Of a stretch of DNA of 64,000 nt, positions 1 through 9,460 are shown piece by piece (positions within the stretch are counted from its first letter, which is position 1; each line of letters starts with the position of its first letter). This stretch comes from Brevibacterium sp. p3-SID960. GTDB taxonomy: Bacteria > Actinomycetota > Actinomycetes > Actinomycetales > Brevibacteriaceae. A program made the position numbers and the translations under genes. Where the stretch lies: contig NZ_JALXKS010000004.1 of assembly GCF_025144725.1 (NCBI RefSeq), positions 1 to 64,000 on the forward strand, in the 5' to 3' direction. The notes beneath the pieces were generated by a model, which saw only the letters and a list, made by a program, of their open reading frames with translations, was not told the DNA's origin and made no database searches.

Positions 1-10
1 GCCGGGAGGC

Positions 11-1474
11 TCAGTCGTCGGTGCGCCGCTCATTGCCCGCGCCCGAGGCGGTCGACCCGTTGGCCTGGCCGGAGGGCTCGGTGGTCTCGGCCGGGTCGCC
101 TTCGGCGACGTCGGGAGCCAGCGGCGAATCCTCTTCGTCGTGTTCGAGCTGCGGGGAGGTCCTGCCGTCCTCGTCGTCGGGTTGGTGTTCCTGTTTGGCC
201 TTGCCGTCTTTGGCGTAGACGTCTTCTCCTGCGAGGTAGAGGACGATCGTGTTGAGCACGGCGATGACCGGCACGGCGAAGAGCGCCCCGACGATGCCGT
301 ACAGAGTCGCGCCGGCGGCCACCGCGAGCACGACGGCCAGCGGGTGGACGGAGACGGCCTTGCCCATGATGAACGGCTGGAGCACATTGCCCTCCAGCTG
401 CTGGACGGCCAGCACGACGAGCGTCATGATGATCGCTGCGACGAGGCCCTTGGAGACGAGCGCGACGATGACGGCGATGATGCCGGTGACGACCGCACCG
501 ACGATCGGCACGAAGGAGCCGAGGAACACGAGGACGGTGAGCGGGAAGACGAGCGGGATGCCGATGAAGAAGGCACCGATGCCGATGCCGATCGCATCGA
601 CACCGGCGACGATCACCTGCACCCGGACGTACTGCACGAGCGACTGCCAGCCACGCAGGCCCGCACCCTCAGCCCGGCCGCGGGCGCGGCGCGGGAGCAT
701 GCCGATGAACCAGGAGAAGATCCGGCGACCGTCGTAGAGGAAGAAGAAGGCGGTGAACAGGGTGAGGATGAGGCCGGTGAAGAAGCTGCCGACCGACATC
801 GCAGCACCGGCGACGCCGCCGAGGATCTGGCCGGAGCGCTCTTCGAGCATCGCCACGCCCTTGTTGAGGGTGTCGTCGATGGCCACCGAGATCCGCGAGG
901 AGTCGATGCCGAACGGGTTGTGCTGCAGCCAGTCGGCGATCGCGCGGATACCGGCCACGACCTGCCCGGTCAGCTCGCCCATGCCGACGACGATCTGCTG
1001 ACCGACGAGCGTCAGCAGACCCAGCACCAGGACGATGAAGCCGACGAACGTGACACCAGCCGCCGCCCCGCGCTTCCAGCCATGACGTACGAGGAAGTTC
1101 GACAACGGGGAGATGAGCGCGGCGATGAGCAGTGCGATGAGGGCCGGCAGCAGGATGACGGAGATCTTCGACAGCAGCCAGTAGGCGACGCCGATCGCAG
1201 CCAGCACGATGAGGAACCGCCACGACCAGGCGGCTGCCAAGCGCATCGGCAGGGACACGTAGGGCTCATAGGCCCCGCGCCCCTTCTCCTCCTCGGTAGG
1301 CTGATGGGCGGGCACTTCGATGTAGGCGGGCGCGCCCGGGGATGCGGTGAGGGGCTCGGGAGGTGACGAAGCGGCCTGCTCCCTGCGAGACCGGAATCCC
1401 AGCCAGGCGTTGCGCAGCCGCCCGGGAATGCGTTGCTGAGAGTTCTCTGGCATGAGACCATCGTAACGCCTCAT
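11..1474 (-). CDS. AI-2E/PerM family transporter-like membrane protein
   Basis: The 487-residue product is a multi-pass membrane protein of the AI-2E transporter (PerM, UPF0118) family. Hydrophobic segments begin near residue 87 and continue to about residue 420 with the family's usual pattern: paired helices, a soluble loop around residues 165-215, then further helices. About 80 residues of cytosolic, charged sequence precede the first helix, and an acidic low-complexity tail follows the last one. The substrate is not readable from sequence, and many family members do not carry AI-2. It is divergent from the SGNH gene. The start is uncertain: an in-frame ATG at 1453 (MPENS...) is equally plausible, and neither start has a strong ribosome binding site. 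The tail-coding DNA carries one copy of the dispersed CGAGGCGG motif (39-56). Confidence 0.85.
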   Translation of the reverse strand: MRRYDGLMPENSQQRIPGRLRNAWLGFRSRREQAASSPPEPLTASPGAPAYIEVPAHQPTEEEKGRGAYEPYVSLPMRLAAAWSWRFLIVLAAIGVAYWLLSKISVILLPALIALLIAALISPLSNFLVRHGWKRGAAAGVTFVGFIVLVLGLLTLVGQQIVVGMGELTGQVVAGIRAIADWLQHNPFGIDSSRISVAIDDTLNKGVAMLEERSGQILGGVAGAAMSVGSFFTGLILTLFTAFFFLYDGRRIFSWFIGMLPRRARGRAEGAGLRGWQSLVQYVRVQVIVAGVDAIGIGIGAFFIGIPLVFPLTVLVFLGSFVPIVGAVVTGIIAVIVALVSKGLVAAIIMTLVVLAVQQLEGNVLQPFIMGKAVSVHPLAVVLAVAAGATLYGIVGALFAVPVIAVLNTIVLYLAGEDVYAKDGKAKQEHQPDDEDGRTSPQLEHDEEDSPLAPDVAEGDPAETTEPSGQANGSTASGAGNERRTDD

Positions 1475-1557
1475 CTGCTGGGTCAGCGCGCAGCCGGGCC
1501 GAACTTCTGCCTCCGGTTCGAGGCACTAGACTCAGCCGGGACGAGGGAGGGAAGTTC

Positions 1558-2562
1558 ATGCAGCGAGGAACCGCGACCGCGCTGGGGCTGGGATTGGCCG
1601 CGCCCGCGGCCCTCGCCGCCGGGGTCTACGGGCTCATGCGGCTGCAGTCGATGCGGCTGCGCCAGGCCTTCGACGACGACGTCGCCGCGGCCGCTGTCCC
1701 CCAGCAGTCCCGGCTCGTCGACCTGAGCGCTCCGCACAGCCGGGCGCTCGAAGACGTCGACGGTGACACCGAGCATCTGCCGGCTCTGGCCGTCATCGGC
1801 GACTCCTGGCTGGCCGGCATTGCCGTCGGCCGGCGCCGCCGCACCCCAGCGATGCTCATCGCCCGCGGGCTGGCGGCCCTGACCGGCCGGCCGGTGCGGC
1901 TGCGCTCGACCGCGCAGGCCGGTGCGCGAGCCGATGACATCCTCACCCAGGTCAACTCGATCCTGGCCGATCCGCTGCTGCGCCGCTCACGCATCGGCGA
2001 ACAGCCGCCGCGGTTTGCCGTCATCGCGATGGGCAGCGCCGATGTCATCCACCCGATCACCGGTTCGATCGGCCTGCCGGTGCTCACCACCGCGCTCAAC
2101 CGGCTGCAGCGCGAAGGCGGTTACACCGTCATCGTGCTCACGTGCCCCAACCTCGGCAGCCTGCCAGGCATCCCGCAGCCGCTGCGCACCCAGCTGCGCC
2201 GCTCCTCACGCGTGCTCGCCGGCTCGCAGTGGATGCTCGCCGTCTCCGCCGGGGCGATCCCGGTGTCGCTCAACACGGTGCTGTCGGGCACGACGAAGCA
2301 GTCCCTCATCCGCTCCGACGGCCGCTTCCCCACCCCGCTCGGCTACGCGCAGCTGGCCACCGCTGTCATCCAGCGCATCACCGTCGACCTCGACCTGCCC
2401 CATGATGTCGAGGAGAATCCTGAGACCCGCCCGCACTGGCCGGCGGAGCTGACCGACGGCGACCCGCGTCCTGAGGACGAGGAGACCGAGCCGCAGCAGC
2501 CTGCTGCCCCGACTGCTGTGCCCAGTGCTGCCAACCCGAATACCGAGGAGGCCCGCCCGTGA
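1558..2562 (+). CDS. SGNH/GDSL-hydrolase-fold protein with a degraded catalytic site
   Basis: The 334-residue product has an N-terminal signal or anchor helix (about residues 5-25) followed by an SGNH-hydrolase fold, so it probably acts at the outer face of the membrane. Block I is VIGDSW, with the nucleophile serine kept. Block III reads GSAD where the family has GxND, and the terminal block reads DGRFP where the family has DxxHP, so both the oxyanion-hole Asn and the catalytic His appear to be replaced. The start has a good ribosome binding site (GGGAGG at about 1545). Its stop overlaps the maf start (GTGA at 2559-2562), so the two are co-translated. It may be a pseudoenzyme or may use a displaced His. 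The acidic proline-rich C-terminus (from about residue 295) is low complexity. Confidence 0.85.
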   Translation: MQRGTATALGLGLAAPAALAAGVYGLMRLQSMRLRQAFDDDVAAAAVPQQSRLVDLSAPHSRALEDVDGDTEHLPALAVIGDSWLAGIAVGRRRRTPAMLIARGLAALTGRPVRLRSTAQAGARADDILTQVNSILADPLLRRSRIGEQPPRFAVIAMGSADVIHPITGSIGLPVLTTALNRLQREGGYTVIVLTCPNLGSLPGIPQPLRTQLRRSSRVLAGSQWMLAVSAGAIPVSLNTVLSGTTKQSLIRSDGRFPTPLGYAQLATAVIQRITVDLDLPHDVEENPETRPHWPAELTDGDPRPEDEETEPQQPAAPTAVPSAANPNTEEARP

Positions 2563-3269
2563 GCGCTGTCATTCTCGCCTCCGGATCCCCGTCGCGGTAT
2601 GCGACCCTGACGACGGCCGGCATCACCCCGCAGGTCATCGTCTCCCACGTCGACGAGGCGGCCGTCCAGGACCAGCACCCCACTGCCTCGGTCGCGGAGC
2701 TGGCCGGCGTGCTCGCCGAGGCCAAGGGCCGTGACGTCCTGGGCCGCATCACCGCACGCAACGCCGGGCTGCTCGCCGGTGCGCCGGATCGGCCGCGGGT
2801 GCTCATCGCTGCCGATTCGATACTCGAACTCGATGGCCAGCCGGTCGGCAAGCCCCACACACCTGAGCGCACCCGCGAGGTGTGGCAGCAGATGGGCGGA
2901 CGCACCGCGCACCTGCACACCGGCCATTTCCTCGCCCGCCTCGACCCGACCGGTGACGGCTGGCAGGTCGCCGGCACACGGGCACAGACGGCGTCGACGA
3001 CGATCCACACCGCAGCGCTGTCCGATGCGGAGATCGACGCCTACATCGCCACCGCCGAGCCCTTCGAGGTCGCCGGTGCACTGACGATCGACGGCTTCGG
3101 CGGCGCCTTCGTCACCGGCATCGAAGGCGATCACCACAACGTCATCGGGCTCAGCCTCCCACTGGCGCGCACGCTGGTCGGCGAGCTCGGCCTGGCCTGG
3201 CATGAGCTGTGGGATGTCCACGCCGATGCCGCAGGTCACACCGGTGACGACGCGCCCGGAGGCGGTTGA
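2559..3269 (+). CDS. maf: Maf family nucleotide pyrophosphatase
   Basis: The product (236 residues) is a Maf/YhdE-type nucleoside triphosphate pyrophosphatase, which hydrolyses non-canonical or modified NTPs to NMP and pyrophosphate in the cytosol. The N-terminal ILASGSPSR is the family signature, and the central AADSILELDG holds the catalytic Asp. C-terminal GFGGAFVTGIEGDHHNVIGL matches the family's conserved end. The start is GTG, overlapping the previous stop, with GAGGAGG upstream. In M. tuberculosis a Maf gene (Rv3282) also lies close to accA3, so the neighbourhood is conserved. The 3' end has a short glycine-rich tail that is not part of the fold. Confidence 0.93.
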   Translation: MSAVILASGSPSRYATLTTAGITPQVIVSHVDEAAVQDQHPTASVAELAGVLAEAKGRDVLGRITARNAGLLAGAPDRPRVLIAADSILELDGQPVGKPHTPERTREVWQQMGGRTAHLHTGHFLARLDPTGDGWQVAGTRAQTASTTIHTAALSDAEIDAYIATAEPFEVAGALTIDGFGGAFVTGIEGDHHNVIGLSLPLARTLVGELGLAWHELWDVHADAAGHTGDDAPGGG

Positions 3270-3363
3270 GAATTTCGTCCACCGATTTTGTCGATCGTCC
3301 ACAACGCTTTGGCACTGGTCTCTAGATTGATACCGTTCACCCGTTTCATGCCCAGGAGACCAG

Positions 3364-5154
3364 ATGACCGAGCCCATGCGGCAGTACTCCGCAACCGTGG
3401 AGCACCGCCCCATCGAGCGGGTCTTCATCGCCAACCGCGGTGAGATCGCGCTGCGCATCATCCGCGCCTGTCACGACCTCGGACTCGAAGCCGTCGCCGT
3501 GTACACCAAGCCAGATGCCAACGCCGATTTCGTCCGGCTGGCCGACGACGCCTGGGCCCTCGACGGCGCTGGCCCGGCCGAAACGTACCTCAGCATCGAG
3601 AAGATGCTCGATGCCGCCCAGCGTGCCGGCGCCGATGCCGTCCATCCCGGCTACGGGTATCTCGCCGAGAGCCCCGATTTCGCGCAGGCTGTGCTCGACG
3701 CCGGCCTCGTATGGGTCGGCCCTCCCCCGCAGGCCATCGACCGGCTCGGTGACAAGTCCGGTGCCCGGGCCGTCGCCGAGGCGGCAGGCGCACCGATCAC
3801 GCAGGGCTCCGACGGCGCCGTCGACGGCATCGACGACGCCCTCGCGGTGGCCGAGCGGATCGGCTACCCGGTGGCCGTCAAGGCCGTCTACGGCGGCGGC
3901 GGGCGCGGTTTCCGCACCGCTGCCAGCGCTGCTGAGCTTCCCGATGCGCTGGCCGGGGCCTCCCGTGAGGCGCTCTCGGCGTTCGGCCGCGGTGAGTGCC
4001 TGCTCGAGCAGCAGATCGTCAACCCGCGCCACATCGAGACGCAGTGCATGGTCGACAGCAGCGGCCGGGTGCTCGTCGCCTCGACCCGTGACTGCACGCT
4101 GCAGCGCCGCAACCAGAAGATCATCGAGGAGGCCCCGGCGCCGTTCCTCACCGACGAGCAGATCGCCACGGTCAACCAGGCTTCGAAGAACATCCTCAGC
4201 GAAGTCGGCTACGTCGGTGCTGCGACGTGTGAGTTCCTGCTCGGTGAGAACGGGACGCTGACCTTCATGGAGGTCAATGCTCGCATCCAGGTCGAGCACA
4301 CCGTGACCGAGGAGGTCACCGGCGTCGACCTGCTCGCCTGGCAGCTGCGCATCGCCGCTGGCGAGAGCCTGCCGGAGGAGTTCCCGGCCCCGCGCGGCCA
4401 CTCGATCCAGTTCCGCATCAATGCTGAGGATGCGCGCCTGAACTTCTTCCCGGCCACCGGCCGGATCGGCCGCTACATCGAGCCGGCCGGCCCCGGCGTG
4501 CGCGTCGATTCCGGCGTGCACCACGGCATCGAGGTCGGTGTCGACTTCGACCCGATGCTCGCCAAGCTCATCGTCACCGGCGAGAACCGCGCCCACGCGC
4601 TCGCCCGCGCACGGCGGGCACTGAGCGAGTACACCCTCGACGGTGTGAAGACGCTGCTGCCGCTGCACCGGCGACTGGTGAATGAACCGGCCTTCGCCGA
4701 GGACTTCAGCGTCTCCACCCACTGGCTGCAGCAGACATATATGCCGACATTCGACGATCCGGAGGATCCCATGGCACAGCAGACGCAGGACGGCAGCGAC
4801 GTCATCGACATCGTCGTCGAGGTCGAAGGTCACCGGCTGACGGTCAAGGTGCCGGCAGAGCTGGCCCGCCCGGCCCAGGCCGGCACCCACCCCCGCAAGG
4901 GTCGGCTGCGCCGCCGCGGCTCCAGCCGCACCGACAGCACCTCAGCACTCACGGCGCCGATGCAGGGCACCATCGTGTCCGTCGACGTCGAACCCGGTGC
5001 TGTCGTCGAGACCGGTGACACGCTGGCCGTCATCGAGGCGATGAAGATGGAGCAGCCGCTCAAGGCGACCCGCCCTGCCACCGTGTCGAAGATCGCCGTC
5101 GAGGCCGGCTCGGCCGTCAAGGCCGGCACCGTGCTCATCGAGTTCGAGGACTGA
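3364..5154 (+). CDS. accA3: Acetyl-/propionyl-CoA carboxylase alpha subunit (biotin carboxylase + BCCP)
   Basis: The 596-residue protein combines biotin carboxylase (about residues 18-465) with a C-terminal biotin carboxyl carrier domain (about 525-596). The ATP-grasp glycine loop GGGGRGF lies near residue 177. The biotinylation motif EAMKMEQ places the modified lysine at about residue 561. It carboxylates biotin with ATP and bicarbonate and hands it to a carboxyltransferase beta subunit (not in this window) to make malonyl- or methylmalonyl-CoA for lipid synthesis. The start is supported by CAGGAG eight bases upstream. Between the domains is a basic proline-rich linker. The Maf-AccA3 neighbourhood is as in M. 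tuberculosis, which favours the AccA3 identity. The gene is followed by a strong hairpin at 5305-5337. Confidence 0.95.
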   Translation: MTEPMRQYSATVEHRPIERVFIANRGEIALRIIRACHDLGLEAVAVYTKPDANADFVRLADDAWALDGAGPAETYLSIEKMLDAAQRAGADAVHPGYGYLAESPDFAQAVLDAGLVWVGPPPQAIDRLGDKSGARAVAEAAGAPITQGSDGAVDGIDDALAVAERIGYPVAVKAVYGGGGRGFRTAASAAELPDALAGASREALSAFGRGECLLEQQIVNPRHIETQCMVDSSGRVLVASTRDCTLQRRNQKIIEEAPAPFLTDEQIATVNQASKNILSEVGYVGAATCEFLLGENGTLTFMEVNARIQVEHTVTEEVTGVDLLAWQLRIAAGESLPEEFPAPRGHSIQFRINAEDARLNFFPATGRIGRYIEPAGPGVRVDSGVHHGIEVGVDFDPMLAKLIVTGENRAHALARARRALSEYTLDGVKTLLPLHRRLVNEPAFAEDFSVSTHWLQQTYMPTFDDPEDPMAQQTQDGSDVIDIVVEVEGHRLTVKVPAELARPAQAGTHPRKGRLRRRGSSRTDSTSALTAPMQGTIVSVDVEPGAVVETGDTLAVIEAMKMEQPLKATRPATVSKIAVEAGSAVKAGTVLIEFED

Positions 5155-5304
5155 GCCGCGCACAGCCGCAGGTCAGCGGGCCGGCTTCAGGCAGACCTAG
5201 ACGAAAGTCGTAGTCGACTGCACCAAAGTCCAATTGTGCCGACTCGGTGCGCATGAGACAGTGAGTCTGCCGGTGACGCCAGCTCCCGATCCCCCGAAAC
5301 ACAG

Positions 5305-5337
5305 CTGCGGGTGCACTCGAATCGAGTGCACCCGCAG
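5305..5337. terminator. Perfect hairpin between convergent genes, probable bidirectional terminator
   Basis: A 16-bp perfect inverted repeat beginning CTGCGGGTGCAC, with a single central base, lies between the 3' ends of accA3 and the convergent flavoprotein gene. There is no long U run, as is usual in GC-rich actinobacteria, so termination is inferred from position and stem strength. Confidence 0.8.
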
Positions 5338-5381
5338 TCGTGTATTCAGCCGCCGGTCCTGCCCGGCAGGCACCGGCTGGC

Positions 5382-6818
5382 TCAGCTGGCGTGGTGATGC
5401 AGCTTGCGCGCCGCCTCGGTGATGGAGCCCGACAGCGAGGGGTAGACGGTGAAGCTGGAGGCCAGCTGGTCGACGGTCAGCCGGTTCTCCACGGCCAGGG
5501 TGATCGGCAGGATGAGCTCACTGGCCTTCGGACCGACGACAACACCGCCGAGGATCGAACCGGAGCCGCGGCGGGAGAAGATCTTGACGAAGCCGTCGCT
5601 GATCTCCTGCATCTTCGCCCGTGCGTTCGTGCTCAGCGGCTGGGTGACGCAGTCGATCTCCTTGCGGTCCTCCTCGAAGTCCTTCTGGGAGAAGCCGACG
5701 GTGGCGATCTCCGGGCTGGTGAAGATGTTCGAGGCGACATTGCGCAGCTTGAGGGGAGCAACGGCATCGCCGAGGGCGTGCCACATCGCGATTCGGCCCT
5801 GCATCGCGGCCACCGAGGCCAGCGGCATGACCGAGGTGCAGTCACCGGCGGCGTAGATGCCCGGCCGGGAGGTGCGCGAGACGCCGTCGACGACGACGTG
5901 CCCGGAGTCCTCCAGCTGCACGCCGGCCGATTCGAGACCGAGGTCCTTGGTGTTCGGGATCGAGCCGACGGCCATGAGGCAGTGGCTGGCATTGACCTTG
6001 CGCCCGTCGTCAAGGGTGACGAGCACACCGTCGTCGGTGCGCGTGACCGATTCGGCACGCGAACGGGAGAGCACGTTCATGCCGCGGGAGCGGAACGCCT
6101 TCTCCAGCACATCGGCAGCATCCTTGTCCTCGCCGGGCAGCACCCGGTCCCGGGAGGATACGAGCGTGACCTTCGAACCGAGAGCATGGTAGGCGGAGGC
6201 GAACTCAGCACCGGTGACACCGGAGCCGACGACGACGAGGTGCTCAGGCAGCTCGTCGAGATCGTAGAGCTGCGTCCACGTCAGTATCCGCTCGCCGTCC
6301 GGCTTGGCGCTCGGCAGCTCGCGCGGGTGCGCGCCGACGCAGATGAGGACGACATCGGCTTCGAGTTCGTACTCATTGCCCTCCTCCTCGACGACGTGGA
6401 CGGTGTGCCGGCCCGACATCCGGGCCGTCCCCTTGATCGCCTTGACGCCGGCGGCCACAAGTCCGTCGTAGATGTCGGTCGCCTGGGCATTGGCCAGATG
6501 CTTGATCCGCTTGTTGATGGTGTCGAGGTCGGCTCGGGCGGCGCCGCGTTCGATCGCAGCGGGCTCACCGTCCTCGGTGCCGCGCAGGCGGATGCCCAGC
6601 GGCCCGGAGACCTCGATCTGGCCCATGAGCTCGGCGGTGGCGATAAGGGTCTTCGACGGCACGACATCGGTGAGCACCGCAGATCCGCCGCAGCGGTTGC
6701 GTTCGATGAGCATGACATCGGCGCCGAGCTGGCCGGCGACGAGTGCGGCCTCGTAGCCGCCGGGACCACCGCCGATGATGACGACGCGGTTCTGGGAGGG
6801 ATCAAGTACGTTCTTCAC
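5382..6818 (-). CDS. lpdA: LpdA-type NAD(P)H-quinone dehydrogenase (flavoprotein disulfide reductase family)
   Basis: The 478-residue product is a FAD/NAD-binding oxidoreductase of the dihydrolipoamide-dehydrogenase fold. The FAD motif GGGPGGYEAA lies at about residues 16-25, the NAD motif GSGVTGAEF is central, and the dimerisation domain fills the last 120 residues. The redox-active CxxxxC is absent: the segment before VPSK reads GGSAVLTDV. That matches mycobacterial LpdA (Rv3303c), which reduces quinones rather than lipoamide, so quinone reduction is the better call. The start is GTG. It is convergent with accA3 and same-strand with the upstream P-type ATPase, separated from it by about 100 bp. 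Confidence 0.9.
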   Translation of the reverse strand: MKNVLDPSQNRVVIIGGGPGGYEAALVAGQLGADVMLIERNRCGGSAVLTDVVPSKTLIATAELMGQIEVSGPLGIRLRGTEDGEPAAIERGAARADLDTINKRIKHLANAQATDIYDGLVAAGVKAIKGTARMSGRHTVHVVEEEGNEYELEADVVLICVGAHPRELPSAKPDGERILTWTQLYDLDELPEHLVVVGSGVTGAEFASAYHALGSKVTLVSSRDRVLPGEDKDAADVLEKAFRSRGMNVLSRSRAESVTRTDDGVLVTLDDGRKVNASHCLMAVGSIPNTKDLGLESAGVQLEDSGHVVVDGVSRTSRPGIYAAGDCTSVMPLASVAAMQGRIAMWHALGDAVAPLKLRNVASNIFTSPEIATVGFSQKDFEEDRKEIDCVTQPLSTNARAKMQEISDGFVKIFSRRGSGSILGGVVVGPKASELILPITLAVENRLTVDQLASSFTVYPSLSGSITEAARKLHHHAS

Positions 6819-6922
6819 AGTCTCATTCTCTCAGCGGCAGGCAAGTCGGTGGCATGACAGCGGCGGCGCTGCGGCCGCCCTGTCGTTCGCTTCCCATCCT
6901 AGTGGCTGGGCCACCGGCTGCC

Positions 6923-8797
6923 CTAAGCGGCCTGGCGGCCCGCGGCAGTCTCGACCGCCTCGGGCACGGGCGTGTGGCTCACGCGCAGTGCCCGCAGGGC
7001 CCCGAGGATCGCGACGAGGTCGACGCCCTCCTGCAGGATCGCGCCGACGACCGCGGGCAGGTAGCCGAGGGCTGCGACGATCATGAGCCCGATCGAGATC
7101 GCGATGCCCAGCCAGATGCTCTGCAGCGCGATGCGCACGGTGCGCTGGGAGATCTCGATGACATAGGCGACGTTGGCGATATCGTCCTGGGTGATGACCG
7201 CCGAGGCCGATTCGCTGGCCGCACTCGCCCCGCGCGCACCGAGCGCGATGCCGACATCTGCGGCTGCGAGCACCGGGGCGTCGTTGACGCCGTCGCCGAC
7301 CATGAGCACCGGCCGGTTGCGCATCGAGGCCAGGTGCTCGACCTTCGTTTGCGGAGTGCAGCCGGCTTCGATCTCGTCGATGCCGACCTCACCGGCGATC
7401 GCCCGGGCGGTGGCGGCGTTGTCGCCGGTGAGCATCGCGATGTCGGTGACGCCGAGCTCGTGCAGCCGGGCGACGGTGCCGGCGGCGGTGGCGCGCAGCT
7501 CATCGGCGAGGATGATGATGCCGGCCAGGTCGCTGCCGTGGGAAACATAGACGAAGGTCTCTCCTGGTGCCAGCTCGACCGGGTCGAGGGGGCCTGTGAC
7601 CTCTTCGATGTAGGTGATCTTGCCGACCCGCACCTCGGTGCCGTCGGCCAGGTGGGCGCGCACTCCATTGGTCGCGGTCTCGTCAGCGCCTGTCACCTCG
7701 GGCAGGGCCAGTCTGCGCTCGGCTGCCACCTGCCCGATCGACTGGGCGAAGGCGTGCAGTGAGAACTGCTCGGCCGCTGCGGCCAGGGCGATGAGCTCGT
7801 CCTCACTGTGGGTGCCGGGGATGACGCGGCGGACCTCAGGGTTGCCGCGGGTGAGCGTGCCGGTCTTGTCGAGTGCGGCGGACCGCACGCGGGCGAGCGT
7901 TTCGAGGGCGCCGCCGTTCTTGACGATAACGCCGATCTGAGCGGCCCGGCTCATCCCGCCCATGAACGCGACCGGGGCGGCGATGAGCAGCGGGCAGGGG
8001 GTGGCGACGACGAGGACCTCGGCGAACCGGGTGGGGTTGCCGCTGATGAACCAGGCGAAGGCGGCGATCGCCAGGGACACGATCGTGAACGGCACTGCAT
8101 AGCGGTCGGCCAGGCGCACCATCGGGGCCTGGGATTCAACGGCCTCGCGCACGAGCCTGACGATCGAGCCGTACTGGGAGTCCGCCGAGGCGGCGGTCGC
8201 CTGCATGCGGAAGGCGCGGGTCTCGTTCACCGTGCCCGAGGCGAGGGTGTCGCCTGTCGTGAAGGTCACCGGCAGCGGTTCGCCGGTCATCGCCGAGGTG
8301 TCGATGGTCGCCGATGCGTCGAGCAAGGTGCCGTCGACCGGCAGCGTCTCATTCGGTCGGACGACGAGGATGTCGCCGATGGCCACCTCGTCGACCGGGA
8401 TCTGGGTCAGCTGACCGTCGGCACCCTCCCGGTTGGCGAACTGCGGGGCGCGGCTGATGAGCGCATCGAGTTCGCGCCCGGCCCGGCCTGCAGCCATCTC
8501 CTCGAGCGCCTCACCGCCGGTGAGCATGAGCACGATGATGAGGCCGGCGAGGTACTCGCCGACGAGCACGGTGGCGACCATCGCGACGACGGCGAGGATG
8601 TCGAGACCCCACTTGCCGGCCATGATGTCCTTGATCATGTCCCAGGCGGTGAGGAGGACGACGATGCCGATGACGGCCGTCGCCAGGATCTGGGCGGCAC
8701 CGGGCAGCCCTGAGGCGAGCAGGATGAGCGTCGTCGCCAAGGCGACGACGGCCAGCCCGGCCAGCGGGTAGCGGCGCAGAGCACGGATGAGGGGCAC
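6923..8797 (-). CDS. Heavy-metal P1B-type ATPase
   Basis: The 624-residue product has the P1B ATPase core: TGE-type actuator motif (MTGEPLPV), phosphorylation motif DKTGTLT at about residue 308, and the hinge GDGVNDAPVLAAADVG. There is no N-terminal metal-binding (HMA) domain, since the protein opens directly with paired membrane helices. The transmembrane metal motif reads TPCP rather than CPC or SPC, and the nucleotide-domain HP signature reads HA (FSLHAFAQ). The metal is therefore not predictable; TPC-type pumps form a poorly characterised subgroup. The start is GTG with GGTGAT upstream. The C-terminal tail is encoded over one exact copy of the dispersed motif (6954-6968). Confidence 0.9.
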   Translation of the reverse strand: MPLIRALRRYPLAGLAVVALATTLILLASGLPGAAQILATAVIGIVVLLTAWDMIKDIMAGKWGLDILAVVAMVATVLVGEYLAGLIIVLMLTGGEALEEMAAGRAGRELDALISRAPQFANREGADGQLTQIPVDEVAIGDILVVRPNETLPVDGTLLDASATIDTSAMTGEPLPVTFTTGDTLASGTVNETRAFRMQATAASADSQYGSIVRLVREAVESQAPMVRLADRYAVPFTIVSLAIAAFAWFISGNPTRFAEVLVVATPCPLLIAAPVAFMGGMSRAAQIGVIVKNGGALETLARVRSAALDKTGTLTRGNPEVRRVIPGTHSEDELIALAAAAEQFSLHAFAQSIGQVAAERRLALPEVTGADETATNGVRAHLADGTEVRVGKITYIEEVTGPLDPVELAPGETFVYVSHGSDLAGIIILADELRATAAGTVARLHELGVTDIAMLTGDNAATARAIAGEVGIDEIEAGCTPQTKVEHLASMRNRPVLMVGDGVNDAPVLAAADVGIALGARGASAASESASAVITQDDIANVAYVIEISQRTVRIALQSIWLGIAISIGLMIVAALGYLPAVVGAILQEGVDLVAILGALRALRVSHTPVPEAVETAAGRQAA

Positions 8798-8878
8798 ATC
8801 ACCATCATGCCCAGCGGCGCCGCCGGCGGCTAGGAAGGCTTGGATAACCTTCGTTCACCGGGAAACGGGGAAGCGGGT

Positions 8879-9460
8879 TCAGCCGATCGTCTCGGTGAGC
8901 ACGTCTGTGGGGCCTACGATGCGGCCCTGCTGCCGGTGTGCGGCCGACAGTTCGGAGTAGGAGGCGGCGTTGGTGCGGATGTGCTCGATGTTCTCAGCGG
9001 TCAGCTCGCGGCGCACCTTCGCCGGCATCCCTGCCACCAGGGAGCCCGAAGGGACCTCCATGCCTTCGAGGACGAGAGCGCCTGCGGCCACAAGCGTGTC
9101 GGATCCGATGACGCATTCGTTGAGCAGAGTTGCGCCCATGCCGATGAGGCAGTCGTCGCCGACCGTGCAGCCATGCACGAGCGCGCGGTGGCCGACGGAG
9201 ACGCGGGCGCCGACAGTGACCGGACGGCCGGGGTCGGAGTGCATGACGGAGTTGTCCTGCACATTGGTTCCCTGACCGATCGTGATGGGGCTCGATTCGG
9301 CGCGCAGCACTGTGCCATAGAAAACGCTGCTGCCGGGCCCGAGGCGGACGTCGCCGATGAGCGTGACGCCAGGTGCGACGAAGGATGTCGGGTGGATCTG
9401 CGGCTTGAGGTCGCCGATGGCAATGAGGCGCACGTCGCGCAGCTCGCTGATGTTCTCCAT
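8879..9460 (-). CDS. Gamma carbonic anhydrase-like (LbetaH) protein
   Basis: The 193-residue product is a left-handed beta-helix hexapeptide-repeat protein of the YrdA/PaaY gamma-class carbonic anhydrase family. Hexapeptide repeats cover about residues 15-130, and histidine-containing turns (MHSDPG, GHRALVHG) are at the places of the zinc ligands. It probably binds a metal and forms a trimer in the cytosol; true carbonic anhydrase activity is unproven for many members. The ATG at 9460 with GAGGAC upstream is preferred over a TTG twelve bases earlier. It is divergent from whiB1. Confidence 0.88.
   Translation of the reverse strand: MENISELRDVRLIAIGDLKPQIHPTSFVAPGVTLIGDVRLGPGSSVFYGTVLRAESSPITIGQGTNVQDNSVMHSDPGRPVTVGARVSVGHRALVHGCTVGDDCLIGMGATLLNECVIGSDTLVAAGALVLEGMEVPSGSLVAGMPAKVRRELTAENIEHIRTNAASYSELSAAHRQQGRIVGPTDVLTETIG

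Noticed and set aside
3270..3363. Specific promoter for accA3
   Set aside because: TTGGCA and TAGATT are visible but only 8 bases apart, and no well-spaced pair was found.
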